Below, one piece after another: positions 42,846 through 52,205 of a DNA stretch of 64,000 nt. Source of the stretch: JBBDWJ01 sp963824095 (lineage in GTDB: Bacteria > Acidobacteriota > Terriglobia > Bryobacterales > UBA6623); NCBI GenBank assembly GCA_963824095.1, contig CAWGNS010000007.1:682001-746000 (forward strand), in the 5' to 3' direction. The position numbers and the translations under genes were made by a program. A model generated the notes under the pieces. That model ran no database searches and had not been told where the DNA came from. It saw only the letters and a list, made by a program, of their open reading frames with translations. Positions within the stretch are counted from its first letter, which is position 1. Each line of letters starts with the position of its first letter.

Positions 42846-43747
42846 AAAGACACGGCGCCCGAGCGCATCAGCGACCCGAATAGCGCGTCCTGCACCGCCA
42901 CGTCTGTCGTCAGGTGCATGTAGCGCCCGCCGTTGCGCATCGCCGCGTATTCGATCGTGCGGCAAAACTCATCGTAGGCGGCAGTGTACTCGGCGGCGCT
43001 GTTCTCGTCCATGTGCACCCGCAGCAGCTCGCCCGACTCGGCGTCGAGCAGCTCCAGCTCGCCTTCCCAAGGCGGCGTGCGGTCGTCCGGCGCCGCCACC
43101 TGCACCAGCAGCAACTCCTGCCCGTAATCGGCCAGGTGCTGCAGCGGAATCGTGCAATCGGACTCGTCGAGAAAATCCGAAACGATCACCGCCAGCCCCG
43201 ACGCCGGCGCGGTCGAAAGAAACTGCCGGATCGAGCGGCGAAAGTCCGAGCGCCCGTGCGTCTCCAGCCCGCTGATGAAATCCGAAGCCATCGCGAAGCG
43301 GTGCCGGCCGCCCTGCGCGCGGTAGCTCTCGGCCAGCCGCTCGCCAAACGGCTGGATCACGATCGTCTCCAGCCGCACCAGCCCCACGAAGCACAACGCC
43401 CCCGCCAGTCGGCAGGCGTAGCTGAACTTCGACTCGCCCCCGCCCTCGGCGCCGCCGCAAGCCATCGACTCGCTGGTATCGAGGAAGATGCGCACGGGGG
43501 TCCGCGGTTCCGTGCGGAACATTTTCAGAAACAAACGTTCCAGCCGCAGGTAGGCGCGCCAGTTCACCGACCGTAAGTCGTCGCCCTGGTGAAAGTTACG
43601 GTGATCCAAAAACTCGTGCCCCACGCCCGCGTAGCGCGACACATTGCTGCCGCCCAAAACGCCCCGAAACGACTGCTGCCAGCGAATCGCCAGCCGCTCC
43701 AGCCGCTCCAAAGTCTGCCGATCCAACAAACTGCCGGGAGCCCGCAC
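42839..43747 (-). CDS. DUF58 protein (VWA-like)
   Basis: 302 residues. SNVSRYAGVGHEFLDHRNFHQGDDLRSVNWRAYLRLERLFLKMF is the DUF58 signature, and RIFLDTSESMACG carries a DxSxS metal site. It heads the operon with the two VWA membrane proteins (76 bases to the next). In most genomes a MoxR AAA ATPase precedes DUF58; none is visible within the window. The stop codon lies in the tandem repeat at 42794-42845. Confidence 0.92.
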   Translation of the reverse strand: MRAPGSLLDRQTLERLERLAIRWQQSFRGVLGGSNVSRYAGVGHEFLDHRNFHQGDDLRSVNWRAYLRLERLFLKMFRTEPRTPVRIFLDTSESMACGGAEGGGESKFSYACRLAGALCFVGLVRLETIVIQPFGERLAESYRAQGGRHRFAMASDFISGLETHGRSDFRRSIRQFLSTAPASGLAVIVSDFLDESDCTIPLQHLADYGQELLLVQVAAPDDRTPPWEGELELLDAESGELLRVHMDENSAAEYTAAYDEFCRTIEYAAMRNGGRYMHLTTDVAVQDALFGSLMRSGAVSLQ

Positions 43748-44064
43748 GCTTCCAATGTAACATCCGGCCGTAGAGACAGGAGTTCGAGCCTGTCCTCACC
43801 GCAACACGGCCGCCAAAGCGCCCGCCCAAAACGGTCCGCCGGACAACCCCGCTATCAGGCCCTTCTAGGTCATTTCCCCTAACCCCGCCCGTACGACCGG
43901 CCTTTTTGCGGTGGTACCCATGCACCCCCGGCAGTCGGGATTCCTCCCACCAAGAAAGGTACTGCTGTTCCATTGGCTTACGAGCCGGCGGACCACACAA
44001 TAGAAGAAGATCGCATATCAAAAAATAATAACGCCGGTGAACCGGCAACCAACAGGGAGAACTC
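43748..44064. other. 317-bp divergent gap with one small hairpin
   Basis: GACAGG-AGTTCGAG-CCTGTC (43775-43794) is the only palindrome. AT-rich sequence at 44015-44035 (CATATCAAAAAATAATAAC) probably holds the promoter of the pilin gene, whose AGGGAGA lies at 44055-44061. No gene. Confidence 0.5.
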
Positions 44065-44526
<462 letters not shown>

Positions 44527-44686
44527 TCCTCGACAGACACCGCGTTCCCAAATCTGCCGTCTCTGAATCCAGTACCCAGCCGGCCTTGCGGCCCTGTGCC
44601 GCCCCTCGTGGAACCGGCCCGGCCGGCCCCAACCCGAGGTAAACCTGCCGTCGGCCTTCTCGAATCAGCTCCGCGACCAAAAAATG

Positions 44687-44713
44687 CGGCCGGACGGATT
44701 CACCGCCCGGCCG
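44687..44713 (-). terminator. intrinsic terminator of the MddA-like gene
   Basis: On the minus strand CGGCCGGGCGG-tgaat-CCGTCCGGCCG is followed by CATTTTTT. It starts about 44 bases after the stop at 44757. One mismatch in an 11-bp stem. Confidence 0.7.
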
Positions 44714-44756
44714 TTTGTCGTCGCGCCTTTTCCGCCAAACCCGGCTGCCGTGCCCG

Positions 44757-45533
44757 CTAGTCGCCGGCAACCGAGTCCGCGCCGACGCGCCGCTCCGCCG
44801 CGCCCAGCTTCGGCAGCGGGAAAAACATCGTCACCTCCTGTTGATACCGCCGGTAGGTGTCTCCGAACATCCGCAGCAGATCGCGTTCCTCGAAGAACTT
44901 CACCGCCACCAGGATGTAGCCGGTCACTACCACCGAAAACAGCAGGTGCCCCGCCGTCATCGTCGGCGTCGCCCAGAACGCGATCAGAAACCCGGTCTGC
45001 AGCGGGTGCCGCACGAACTTATAGAAGCCCACGGTCCGGAAACGAACCTCGCCGTAGCCCTTCTGTTGCAGGTTCAGCCACACCTGCCGCAGCCCGAACA
45101 AGTCGAAATGGTTGATCATGAACGACGACAGCAGCACGATCGCCCAGCCCATCCCGAACACGCCCAGGATCAGCGCCTGCCCGGCCTCGTTCTGCACGTC
45201 CCAGATCACCATCGGGATCGGCCGCCACTGCCAATACATCAACCCCAACGCCATGCAACTGAACAACACGTAGGTTGCGCGCTCCACCGGAGGCGGCACC
45301 ACCTTCGTCCAAAACTGTTTGAACGAGCGCCGCGCCATGCCGCTATGCTGCACGGCGAACAAGCTCATCAGCGCCACGTCGACCAACAACGCCGTGCCCA
45401 GCGGCCCGGCCATACCACCGTCGATCGACTTGGGAACCAGCACATTCCCGACAAAGCCAATGGCATACAGGAATGTAGCCAAGAAGCAAACATACGCAAC
45501 CGTGCCATAGGCAAAACCGACCATCCGTTTCAT
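44757..45533 (-). CDS. mddA: MddA-like methanethiol S-methyltransferase (NnrU/ICMT-type membrane protein)
   Basis: 258 residues with about six membrane segments. SLFAVQHSGMARRSFKQFWTKVVPPPVERATYVLFSCMALGLMYWQWRPIP and FYKFVRHPLQTGFLIAFWATPTMTAGHLLFSVVVTGYILVAVKFFEERDLLRMFGDTYRRYQQEV are typical of MddA, which methylates methanethiol to dimethyl sulfide. The RHP and EER motifs form the SAM/phospholipid-methyltransferase core shared with isoprenylcysteine methyltransferases. The MddA assignment rests on overall resemblance; a lipid or other thiol could be the substrate. It is followed by a clear terminator. Confidence 0.78.
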   Translation of the reverse strand: MKRMVGFAYGTVAYVCFLATFLYAIGFVGNVLVPKSIDGGMAGPLGTALLVDVALMSLFAVQHSGMARRSFKQFWTKVVPPPVERATYVLFSCMALGLMYWQWRPIPMVIWDVQNEAGQALILGVFGMGWAIVLLSSFMINHFDLFGLRQVWLNLQQKGYGEVRFRTVGFYKFVRHPLQTGFLIAFWATPTMTAGHLLFSVVVTGYILVAVKFFEERDLLRMFGDTYRRYQQEVTMFFPLPKLGAAERRVGADSVAGD

Positions 45534-46211
45534 TTCGAACCTCCTTAAAACCCAACTAAACCGAAGCAGTCAAAACTGACGTTTGGAACTCAAAGTCCAC
45601 CCAGTGGGGCAGGCCTCCGGCCTGCCCAATCCGCAACAACCGCCCAACACCCAACCGCCAACCCAACAACTGCCGCCAACCGCGCCCAAAACCAACCTCA
45701 AAAACCCAACCGCCAACCCACCCCTAAGCCAAAGTCAAACACCCTAAAAGAAACACCACCGCAAACAACCCACCGATCCAAACCGAGGCCAGCGTCTCCA
45801 CCTTCTCCGCCGTCCTAACCCCGTCCTGGCCCCACGCCCGGCCGCCGCCTTCTCCTCAATCCGCCCCAATCCCCGGCCGTCCCCGGACGAGCGAGATCCA
45901 ACCGCCGTCGGCCCCGAAAGCTCCGCCGTTCGCGAGGGTGACGGCCCCCGCGGATCCCGCACAAAATACTGCCCGCCCCAGGCAAACACATCAAAACCGG
46001 AAAGTTCCAGCCCACGCGCCCGGCGCTCCCGCGACCCGATTCCGCTCACATTTCCCACGCGATCCATCACCAACTCCTTCCGCGCCCAACCTCGCGCCGG
46101 CCGATCCGCCGGCCGCCGGTCCGCGCTTTGCTTTCTGTGATTTCGCTCTCACCCAGTGCTGCGCAAAAATCCACGCCGCAACGACACCGGGTCATGACAA
46201 AATGGAGGGCG
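45534..46211. other. 678-bp gap with one R3 unit
   Basis: 45604-45630 is an R3 unit, GTGGGGCAGGC-CTC-CGGCCTGCCC. The stretch 45640-45740 is C/A-rich and low in complexity. No credible gene; an open frame of 109 codons on minus (46073-45744) has no family features. The sigma factor promoter should lie near 46120-46190. Confidence 0.45.
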
Positions 46212-46802
46212 ATGGATGCGGTCGATCCCAAGGGGACTGGCCCGGTAACGCGGCTGCTGGTCCAGGCCGGCGCCGGCGACCACGACGCCCTCAATCAACT
46301 GGTGCCGCTGGTCTACGACGAGCTACGCCGCGTCGCCGAGCGGCAACTGCGCCGCGAACGTCAGGGTCACACCCTCGGCGCCAGCGGTCTGGTCAACGAG
46401 GCCTACCTCAAGCTCGTCGACCAGCTCAAGGTCGATTGGCAAAGCCGCCAGCACTTCTACGCCGTCGCGGCGCGCGCCATGCGCCAGATCCTCATCGATT
46501 ACGCGCGCCGCCGCAAGACCGACAAACGCGGCGCCGACTGGAACCGCACCACCATCGGGAACAAGCAGCTCGGCCTGGATTCCCCGCTCGAGGAACTGCT
46601 CGCCCTCGATGAAGCGCTGGAGAGAATGAGCGAGATGGATGAACGCATGCGTCAGGTCGTCGAATATCGTTTCTTCTGCGGCCTCACCGAAAAGGAAACC
46701 GCCGAATTGCTCGGCGTCAACCTGCGCACCATCCAACGCGATTGGTTGAAGGCCCGCGCCTGGCTCTACCGCGAGCTCTACGAGAAACCGCCCTCTTCCT
46801 GA
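46212..46802 (+). CDS. ECF sigma factor (TIGR02999 / ECF_sub type)
   Basis: 196 residues from the ATG at 46212, chosen because GGAGGG lies 2-3 bases upstream; in-frame ATGs at 46194 and 46128 would extend it. Region 2 reads LVPLVYDELRRVAERQLRRERQGHTLGASGLVNEAYLKLV and HFYAVAARAMRQILIDYARRRKTDKRG; region 4 reads VVEYRFFCGLTEKETAELLGVNLRTIQRDWLKARAWLYREL. In Acidobacteria and Planctomycetes this subgroup is typically next to a Ser/Thr kinase, as here (14 bases). No anti-sigma is seen, so phosphorylation by the kinase is a plausible switch. Confidence 0.93.
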   Translation: MDAVDPKGTGPVTRLLVQAGAGDHDALNQLVPLVYDELRRVAERQLRRERQGHTLGASGLVNEAYLKLVDQLKVDWQSRQHFYAVAARAMRQILIDYARRRKTDKRGADWNRTTIGNKQLGLDSPLEELLALDEALERMSEMDERMRQVVEYRFFCGLTEKETAELLGVNLRTIQRDWLKARAWLYRELYEKPPSS

Positions 46803-46816
46803 GCCGTACGTCCCTG

Positions 46817-49783
46817 ATGAACTCCAAACCGAACTGGCCTCGCATCTGGGAACTCTTCGAGCAGGCGCTCGAGCGGCCCGCCGACCAGCGCGACTCCTGG
46901 CTCGAGCAGCAATGCGCTGGCGATGCCGGCCTGCAACGCGAAGTCGAGGGCCTGCTCTCCGCCAACGAGGGCCAGGGCATCCTGGAGCGCTCCATCCAGC
47001 CGCTGGCCGCCGAAGCCCTCAACGAGCCGGGCGAAATCGGCGCCGGCGAGCAGATCGGCCCTTACCGCATCCTCGCCGAGTTGGGCCGCGGCGGCATGGG
47101 CGTGGTCTACAAGGCCGAAGACACGCGCCTGGACCGTACCGTGGCGCTGAAGTTCCTCGCGCCGCACCTGGTCGCCGACCCTGAAATCCGCGCCCGCTTC
47201 ACGCGCGAAGCCAAGGCCGCGGCGACCCTCAACCACCCCAACATCTGCACCGTTTACGAAATCGAGGAAATCGAGGGCCGCACCTTCATCTCGATGGCCT
47301 ACATCGACGGCCAGGGCCTCGACGAAAAGATCAAGCAAGGCCCGCTGAAGCTGGCCGACGCCATCGACGTCGCCTCGCAAGCCGGCGAGGGGCTCGCCGA
47401 GGCCCACAGCCAGGGCATCGTCCATCGCGACGTCAAGCCCGGCAACATCATGATCAAGTCCAAGGACCGCGCCAACCCGTTGGCCATCATCATGGACTTC
47501 GGTCTGGCCCGGCTGGTGCGCCGCTCGACGATCACCCGCGTCGGCACCCGCGTCGGCACCGTCAGCTACATGTCGCCCGAGCAGACCGAAGGCTCCAAGG
47601 TCGATCACCGCGCCGACATCTGGGCTCTCGGCGTCGTGCTCTATGAAATGGTCTGCGGACTGCCGCCGTTTCGCGGCGAATACGACGAAGCGGTGCTCTA
47701 CTCGATCCTCAACGAGGATCCCGAGCCGCTCACCGGCCGGCGTGCCGGGTTGCCCGTCGAGCTGGATTGGATCATCAGCAAAGCCCTCGCCAAAAACTCG
47801 CGCGAGCGCTACCAGACCGTCGACGAGTTCGTCAACGACCTGCGGCGCCTCTCGCACCGCATGGAAAGCGGCCGCGCCAAAAATCTGACGCCGCGTTCGG
47901 TCTCGCCGCTGCCCACCGCCGCCGCCGAAGGCGTCAAACGCCGCCGCCCGGCCGTCGCTTGGTGGGGACTGGCCATCGCCGCCACCGCCGTCGTCAGCGC
48001 CTCGCTGGCCTGGTGGGCCGCCAGCCGTCCGCGGCCCGCGCCGCGCTCGCTCTCCGATTTCCAGCTCACCCGCATCACGCGCGACTCCGGTCTGGCGACC
48101 ACCCCGGCGCTATCGCCCGACGGCTCGCTGATCGCCTATGCCTCCGACCGCGCCGGCCAGGGCAACCTCGATATCTGGCTGCAGCAAACCTCGCTCGGCG
48201 GAGTGGTGCAGCTCACCAGCGGCGACGCCGACGAGCACGAGCCCGTCTTTTCGCCCGATGGCAGCCGCATCGTGTTCCGCTCCGAAGCCGACGGCGGCGG
48301 CCTCTATGTCATTCCCGTGCTCGGCGGCGACGCCCGCCTGCTCGCCCGCAACGGCCGCGGCCCCTGCTTTTCCCCCGACGGCAAACTGATCGCCTTCTAC
48401 ACCGCCGCGCCGGGCACCTTCGAGCGCAGCAACATGTTTGTCGTCGCCTCCGACGGCGGAGTGCCGCGTCCGATTCAAGCCGATTTGGAAGCCGCCGCCG
48501 AACCGGTCTGGTCCCCCGACGGCCAACATATCGTGTTCTGGGGTAAGCACACCGCTGAGGATTTCGACCTCTGGGCCACCTCGCTCGACCAAACCCAGCT
48601 CGTCAAGCTCGACGCCGCCGAAAAGCTGCGCACCCAGGACCTGCGGCTCATCTCGCTCGATGCCTGGGCGTCCGACAGCAACGACCTGATTTTCTCGGGC
48701 ATCCGCGAGCACAGCGTCAACCTCTGGCGGCTGCCGCTGGCGATGCCCGAGCTGAAGCTCGCCGGCCCCGCCGAGCGGCTCACCTTCGGCGCCGACGAAC
48801 AGGAAGCCACCGCCGTCGCCGGGGGCCGCTTCGCCTTCAGCAGCGGCTCGCGCCGGGTCAACGTCTGGAGCCTGCCCCTCAACCGCAACGGCGACGCTCC
48901 CAGCGGCCCGCTCCAACGCCTCACCACCGGGGACACCGCCGACATCGGAGTCGACATCGACGCCGCCGGCGACAAGCTCGTCTTCCGCTCCAACCGCAAC
49001 GGCAGCACCGACGTCTGGCTGATGGACCTGCCCGGCGGAACGCCCCGCGAGCTCACCGCGACGCCCGAGTTCGAAAGCATGCCGCGCATCACCCCCGACG
49101 GCTCCAAGGTCGCCTTCTCCGTGCAACAGTCGCAAGGCCGCCGCCTGCTCTCAGTCGTCTCCGCCAACGGAGGCTCCCAGGAGAGAATCTGCGACGCCTG
49201 CGGCTCGCCGCAAGCCTGGCTCCCCGGCGGCACCCGCATCCTTTACCTGCGCAACCAACCAACCCCGGCCGCCATCTTCGAATTCGACACGGTGAGCGGA
49301 GAAAAACGCCCCATCGTGCAGAACAGCAAGATCCCCGTGTTCGTCTGCAACCTGTCGCAAGACGCCCACTGGCTCACCTTCAAAGGCGACCTGGGAACGC
49401 TGCGCACGCAGGTCTACGCCGCCCCCATGCCGGCCGAGGGCCCGGTGTCCCCCGATGCCTGGATCCCGATCACCGCCGGAGACGCCTGGGACGACCTGCC
49501 GCGCTGGTCGAGCGACGGCCGCCTGATCTATTTCTATTCCGACCGCGACGGCTTCCGCTGCATCTGGGCGCGCCGCTTCGACCCCAAAACCCAACAACCC
49601 CAAGGCGAAGTTTTCGCGATCCAGCACTTCCACCAGATCAGCCTGTCGCTATCGAACCTGAGCCTCTCCGAATTCGAGCTCGACGCCGCCCCCGGCAAGC
49701 TGGTCTTCCCCCTCAGCGAAATCAGCGGCAACATTTGGCTGCTAACCCCCGCCCCGCCAGCAACAACCACCGCAACGCCCTAA
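46817..49783 (+). CDS. Ser/Thr protein kinase with PD40 beta-propeller sensor
   Basis: 988 residues from the ATG at 46817. An N-terminal helical part (WPRIWELFEQALERPADQRDSWLEQQCAGDAGLQREVEGLLSANE) is common to these kinases. The kinase domain has GRGGMGVVYKAED, VALKFL, the catalytic HRDVKPGN, DFGLARL and YMSPEQ. One membrane helix follows (WWGLAIAATAVVSASLAWWAA). Outside the membrane, repeated ALSPDGSLIAYASDRAGQGNLDIWL-like PD40 units form a TolB-type propeller (FSPDGSRIVFRSEAD, WSPDGQHIVFWGKH, ITPDGSKVAFSVQ). Predicted to sense an external signal and signal to the upstream sigma factor. Confidence 0.95.
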   Translation: MNSKPNWPRIWELFEQALERPADQRDSWLEQQCAGDAGLQREVEGLLSANEGQGILERSIQPLAAEALNEPGEIGAGEQIGPYRILAELGRGGMGVVYKAEDTRLDRTVALKFLAPHLVADPEIRARFTREAKAAATLNHPNICTVYEIEEIEGRTFISMAYIDGQGLDEKIKQGPLKLADAIDVASQAGEGLAEAHSQGIVHRDVKPGNIMIKSKDRANPLAIIMDFGLARLVRRSTITRVGTRVGTVSYMSPEQTEGSKVDHRADIWALGVVLYEMVCGLPPFRGEYDEAVLYSILNEDPEPLTGRRAGLPVELDWIISKALAKNSRERYQTVDEFVNDLRRLSHRMESGRAKNLTPRSVSPLPTAAAEGVKRRRPAVAWWGLAIAATAVVSASLAWWAASRPRPAPRSLSDFQLTRITRDSGLATTPALSPDGSLIAYASDRAGQGNLDIWLQQTSLGGVVQLTSGDADEHEPVFSPDGSRIVFRSEADGGGLYVIPVLGGDARLLARNGRGPCFSPDGKLIAFYTAAPGTFERSNMFVVASDGGVPRPIQADLEAAAEPVWSPDGQHIVFWGKHTAEDFDLWATSLDQTQLVKLDAAEKLRTQDLRLISLDAWASDSNDLIFSGIREHSVNLWRLPLAMPELKLAGPAERLTFGADEQEATAVAGGRFAFSSGSRRVNVWSLPLNRNGDAPSGPLQRLTTGDTADIGVDIDAAGDKLVFRSNRNGSTDVWLMDLPGGTPRELTATPEFESMPRITPDGSKVAFSVQQSQGRRLLSVVSANGGSQERICDACGSPQAWLPGGTRILYLRNQPTPAAIFEFDTVSGEKRPIVQNSKIPVFVCNLSQDAHWLTFKGDLGTLRTQVYAAPMPAEGPVSPDAWIPITAGDAWDDLPRWSSDGRLIYFYSDRDGFRCIWARRFDPKTQQPQGEVFAIQHFHQISLSLSNLSLSEFELDAAPGKLVFPLSEISGNIWLLTPAPPATTTATP

Positions 49784-49855
49784 GCCCGCCAAAACCCACC
49801 GCCACAACAACTCAACCAGCTACGCCACCGAGCACAGAAGCCCGACTCATCACCC

Positions 49856-49905
49856 GTGGCGTGAACCTCCAGGTTTGCCGCGTCCCGATTCCTCGGGACG
49901 AATGG
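49856..49905 (+). repeat. R2 two-hairpin repeat, variant f
   Basis: Hairpin 1 AACCT-CC-AGGTT; hairpin 2 GTCCCGA-TTCC-TCGGGAC. Compared with variant e, one stem base changed on each arm (G to C and C to G), keeping the pair. The remaining part of the gap 49784-50231 is C/A-rich sequence without a gene. Confidence 0.75.
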
Positions 49906-50231
49906 CCAACCCCCACAAAAGCAACCCCTCCACCACAACCGCGACGCCCACTTCCGCAACCACCCGCCCACTTCCAAACCGCATACCCACTTCCCAGAAC
50001 CCCCCGCCACCAAACAGCCCCCCAAGCCCCCCAAACCACCCGCTATCAACCTCCAGCCGCCCCCGCACCCTAAGCAAATCCCTCTATCACCCAAGTACCC
50101 CAAACCCGCCGGCCCGGTACCGCCATCCCCCCCCAAAATCGGTACCCCAGCTCCATTGAGAACAGAGCCCCACCGGCCCCACAATTCAATCAATGGCAGC
50201 CGCAAAAAAGGCCGCCCAAAGGACAAAGAAC

Positions 50232-50666
50232 ATGCTTCGCAAGTTCGTCTACCGCCTCCTCCACGACCAGCGAGGGAACAACCTGATCGCCTACGCCCTG
50301 GTCCTGGGAGGAATCGCCATCGCCGGAGCCACCTACCTGTCGCGAGTCTCCGGCAACCTCAAAGCCGGCCTGGGCCACCAAGCCGACAAGATCGCCGTCA
50401 CCGCCGGAACCTACCAGGCCCCGGCCGCCGCCACCCCTCCCAGCAACCCAACCCAACGCCCACGCCCGCCACGCCGCCCGCCGGAGGCAGCGGAAGCAGC
50501 GGGAAAAAAGGCAAGAAGAGCTAACTCAAGCGCAAGACACCGGCGCTCAAGTTGCAGGTTTGAGTACCGTGGGAGCTACCGCATGGCCTCCGAAGGCCTC
50601 CTACCCGACCCACGCCTGGCCACTTGGGTAGAAGAAAGCGTCGCGGCCTTGAACAACGGGAAGTAA
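50232..50666 (+). CDS. Flp-like pilin, second copy (probable frameshift in tail)
   Basis: 144 residues as read in one frame. LLHDQRGNNLIAYALVLGGIAIAGATYLSRVSGNLKAGLGHQADKI matches the pilin at 44065, again with Ala where Flp has Glu (+5) and Tyr at +6. After PAAATPPSNP the frame changes character (QRPRPPRRPPEAAEAAGKK). In the next frame the same DNA gives TPTPATPPAGGSGSSGKKGKKS and a stop at 50522-50524, a normal Gly/Ser tail. So the natural gene probably ends at 50524 and a base was lost or gained between about 50430 and 50456. The rest of the open frame (to 50666) resembles a fragment repeated at 52571. Confidence 0.65.
   Translation: MLRKFVYRLLHDQRGNNLIAYALVLGGIAIAGATYLSRVSGNLKAGLGHQADKIAVTAGTYQAPAAATPPSNPTQRPRPPRRPPEAAEAAGKKARRANSSARHRRSSCRFEYRGSYRMASEGLLPDPRLATWVEESVAALNNGK
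50601..50630 (+). repeat. 30-bp direct repeat, left copy
   Basis: CTACCCGACCCACGCCTGGC + CACTTGGGTA matches 52571-52600 at 27 of 30 positions. Confidence 0.6.
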
Positions 50667-50779
50667 ATAGGTGTGAGTGAAGAACCGAAAGGTCTCAATC
50701 CCCTCGGCTGCGATGCCGGCAAAGGTTGCCCGACGGTGAAGCGACGAGGCGCTCGGGATGATGCGCTAAAGAGTGCTTG

Positions 50780-51100
50780 TTAATGGGATCTTATCGCAGA
50801 TACCACATTGTAAAGAAGCCACAGGCCCCCGACAAGGTACGCAGGCCTTGCAATCCACGCAGGAATCGTGAGCCTCTTATCACGATATTCGAACCAGGTA
50901 AACTCTTTCTCCTTTAGGCCAATGATAATCAAATAAATGCTAAAAAACATTGGAAAGTAAAGACCAATCCATCGCTCGCGAGTTGCTGGCGCGCCAATCT
51001 CGAATGCCGAGACAAAGAAGAGCACGCCAAAAGACAAGAGGGCCCAAATACTAAACCAATGCTGGCGTAACCAACGAAGCCACTCAACTTCACGACGCAC
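50780..51100 (-). CDS. small membrane protein
   Basis: 106 residues starting with GTG at 51100. CGGAGG lies 5 bases upstream, which decides this start over a much longer frame. Three membrane segments: WFSIWALLSFGVLFFVSAFEI, RWIGLYFPMFFSIYLIIIGL and IARPAYLVGGLWLLYNVVSAI. The middle carries KEKEFTWFEYRDKRLT. It does not match a family I recognise. AT content is clearly above that of its neighbours, suggesting foreign origin. An ATGTGACAG motif precedes the start. Confidence 0.7.
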   Translation of the reverse strand: MRREVEWLRWLRQHWFSIWALLSFGVLFFVSAFEIGAPATRERWIGLYFPMFFSIYLIIIGLKEKEFTWFEYRDKRLTIPAWIARPAYLVGGLWLLYNVVSAIRSH

Positions 51101-51112
51101 TACGGCCTCCGG

Positions 51113-51142
51113 AAAAATGTGACAGCGCCGTTCTGGATTTCC
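51113..51142 (-). repeat. TGTCACATTTTT motif, copy 1
   Basis: On the minus strand GGAAATCC..GCGCTGTCACATTTTTCC leads directly into the ribosome-binding site of the membrane protein gene at 51100. The motif recurs at 52113 and 52546. Confidence 0.55.
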
Positions 51143-51321
51143 ATTCCGGTCGGCGGAGTCAATTTCCACGGCACCGACTGGGGGAGAGTCGGCAATCCGG
51201 GATGGGCCTGCCCAGGGGGGCGCAAAGGCCGCCGGGAACACCTGCAACCGGCCCAGAAGCCCCAGCAAGACCCACGGTCGCCGCGCGGCCCAGAGAGCTG
51301 CCACAGGCAGAACCTAAGCCA

Positions 51322-51369
51322 TTGAAAAATATACCAGGAAGATGGCGTCCCCAGCGGGATTTGAAACCG
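51322..51369 (-). other. att-like duplication of the tRNA-Glu 3' end
   Basis: TTGAAAAATATACCAGGAAGATGGCGTCCCCAGCGGGATTTGAAACCG differs from 52663-52709 at three or four positions. It contains the T-arm, acceptor 3' strand and CCA of the tRNA plus about 20 bases downstream. It marks the far end of an element inserted at the tRNA. Confidence 0.8.
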
Positions 51370-51597
51370 TGACCCCACACCCTGCCTGCTACGGTTGAGC
51401 CGGAAATGCTTGATTCTGCTGTATCGAGAAGAGCCAATTTCCGGTCTGGTCCGGTTGTCTGTTCGTGTGGTGGCAGCACGATGGCAGCACGAAACCGGTC
51501 AGTTGCCCCCCACTCCTGGTTAACACCGGCCCGCGCCTGGGGCATATCATCGGGGGCCCTTTTTCGAAAAAAAAACGACACGGCGGGGTCATTGAAA

Positions 51598-51999
51598 ATG
51601 ACCGAGCTACTGCGAAGGCTCAACGAACATACTCGCTCCCTGGCCTACACTTTCAGGGAGAACGTTGCCGCTCGCTTTGCCGTGGTTGGATTCCTGGTAG
51701 GGGCCTGCTGGATCGGATACGCCTATGAAGGTTTCTGGGGTGCCGTAAAGGCCGTTGGCGTCGTTGTCTTGGCCCCCGGCGCTTATCTGATCGCGGCCGT
51801 ATCCGCCATGGCGTGCTGGGGTTTCGTGTTGCTACCCTTGATCTGGCTGGACAGACGCAACGAGTACGGCTTCAAAAGTCCGCGTTTTTTGTGGGGATAT
51901 GACTACCCTCGCCTGTACAGTGCAATCTCATACAGCACGCAGGTTGCCTGGATCGGACTCCTGCTCTTGACCGCGAGGACACTCTTGAGACGGCTGTGA
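51598..51999 (+). CDS. small membrane protein inside the tRNA-bounded islet
   Basis: 133 residues from the ATG at 51598; the frame is open to 51406 but that part overlaps att-like sequence. Segments AARFAVVGFLVGACWIGYAYEGFWG, AVKAVGVVVLAPGAYLIAAVSAMACWGFVLLPLIWL and YSTQVAWIGLLLLTARTLL are hydrophobic. No family recognised. It is less GC-rich than flanking genes. Confidence 0.6.
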   Translation: MTELLRRLNEHTRSLAYTFRENVAARFAVVGFLVGACWIGYAYEGFWGAVKAVGVVVLAPGAYLIAAVSAMACWGFVLLPLIWLDRRNEYGFKSPRFLWGYDYPRLYSAISYSTQVAWIGLLLLTARTLLRRL

Positions 52000-52112
52000 A
52001 GCCTTATTGGTGAATCAGGAGGACTATCTATAAGGATCTTTGCGAGCAACTCGCCGAACGCATCCAAGCCTTGATCCTCCCTGCCCATAGAGCGTGAAGT
52101 TAGGCATCCCCT

Positions 52113-52134
52113 AAATGTGACAGCCTGAATTTCC
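52113..52134 (-). repeat. TGTCACATTT motif, copy 2
   Basis: On minus GGAAATTCAGGCTGTCACATTT. It lies between the two islet genes, 72 bases after the stop of the minus-strand gene at 52206. Confidence 0.5.
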
Positions 52135-52205
52135 ACGCAAAGCTTTCAGCAGGACGGACGGCATCGACGTGCAGATCGCCTTGCTGCAGCGCCTGCGCAC
52201 GAGTC

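Noticed and set aside
40123..43275. An open frame of about 1050 codons on plus opposite the VWA operon
   Set aside because: Arg/Pro/Ala-only composition and exact antiparallel overlap with three recognisable genes; a GC-rich shadow frame.
51159..51623. A 154-codon minus frame across the att-like repeat
   Set aside because: Its most characteristic stretch (GFKSRWGRH) is simply translated tRNA 3'-end sequence, a frequent annotation artefact.
51598..51999. Integrase remnant in the tRNA-bounded islet
   Set aside because: No R-H-R-Y pattern in any frame; the open frame is a plain membrane protein.
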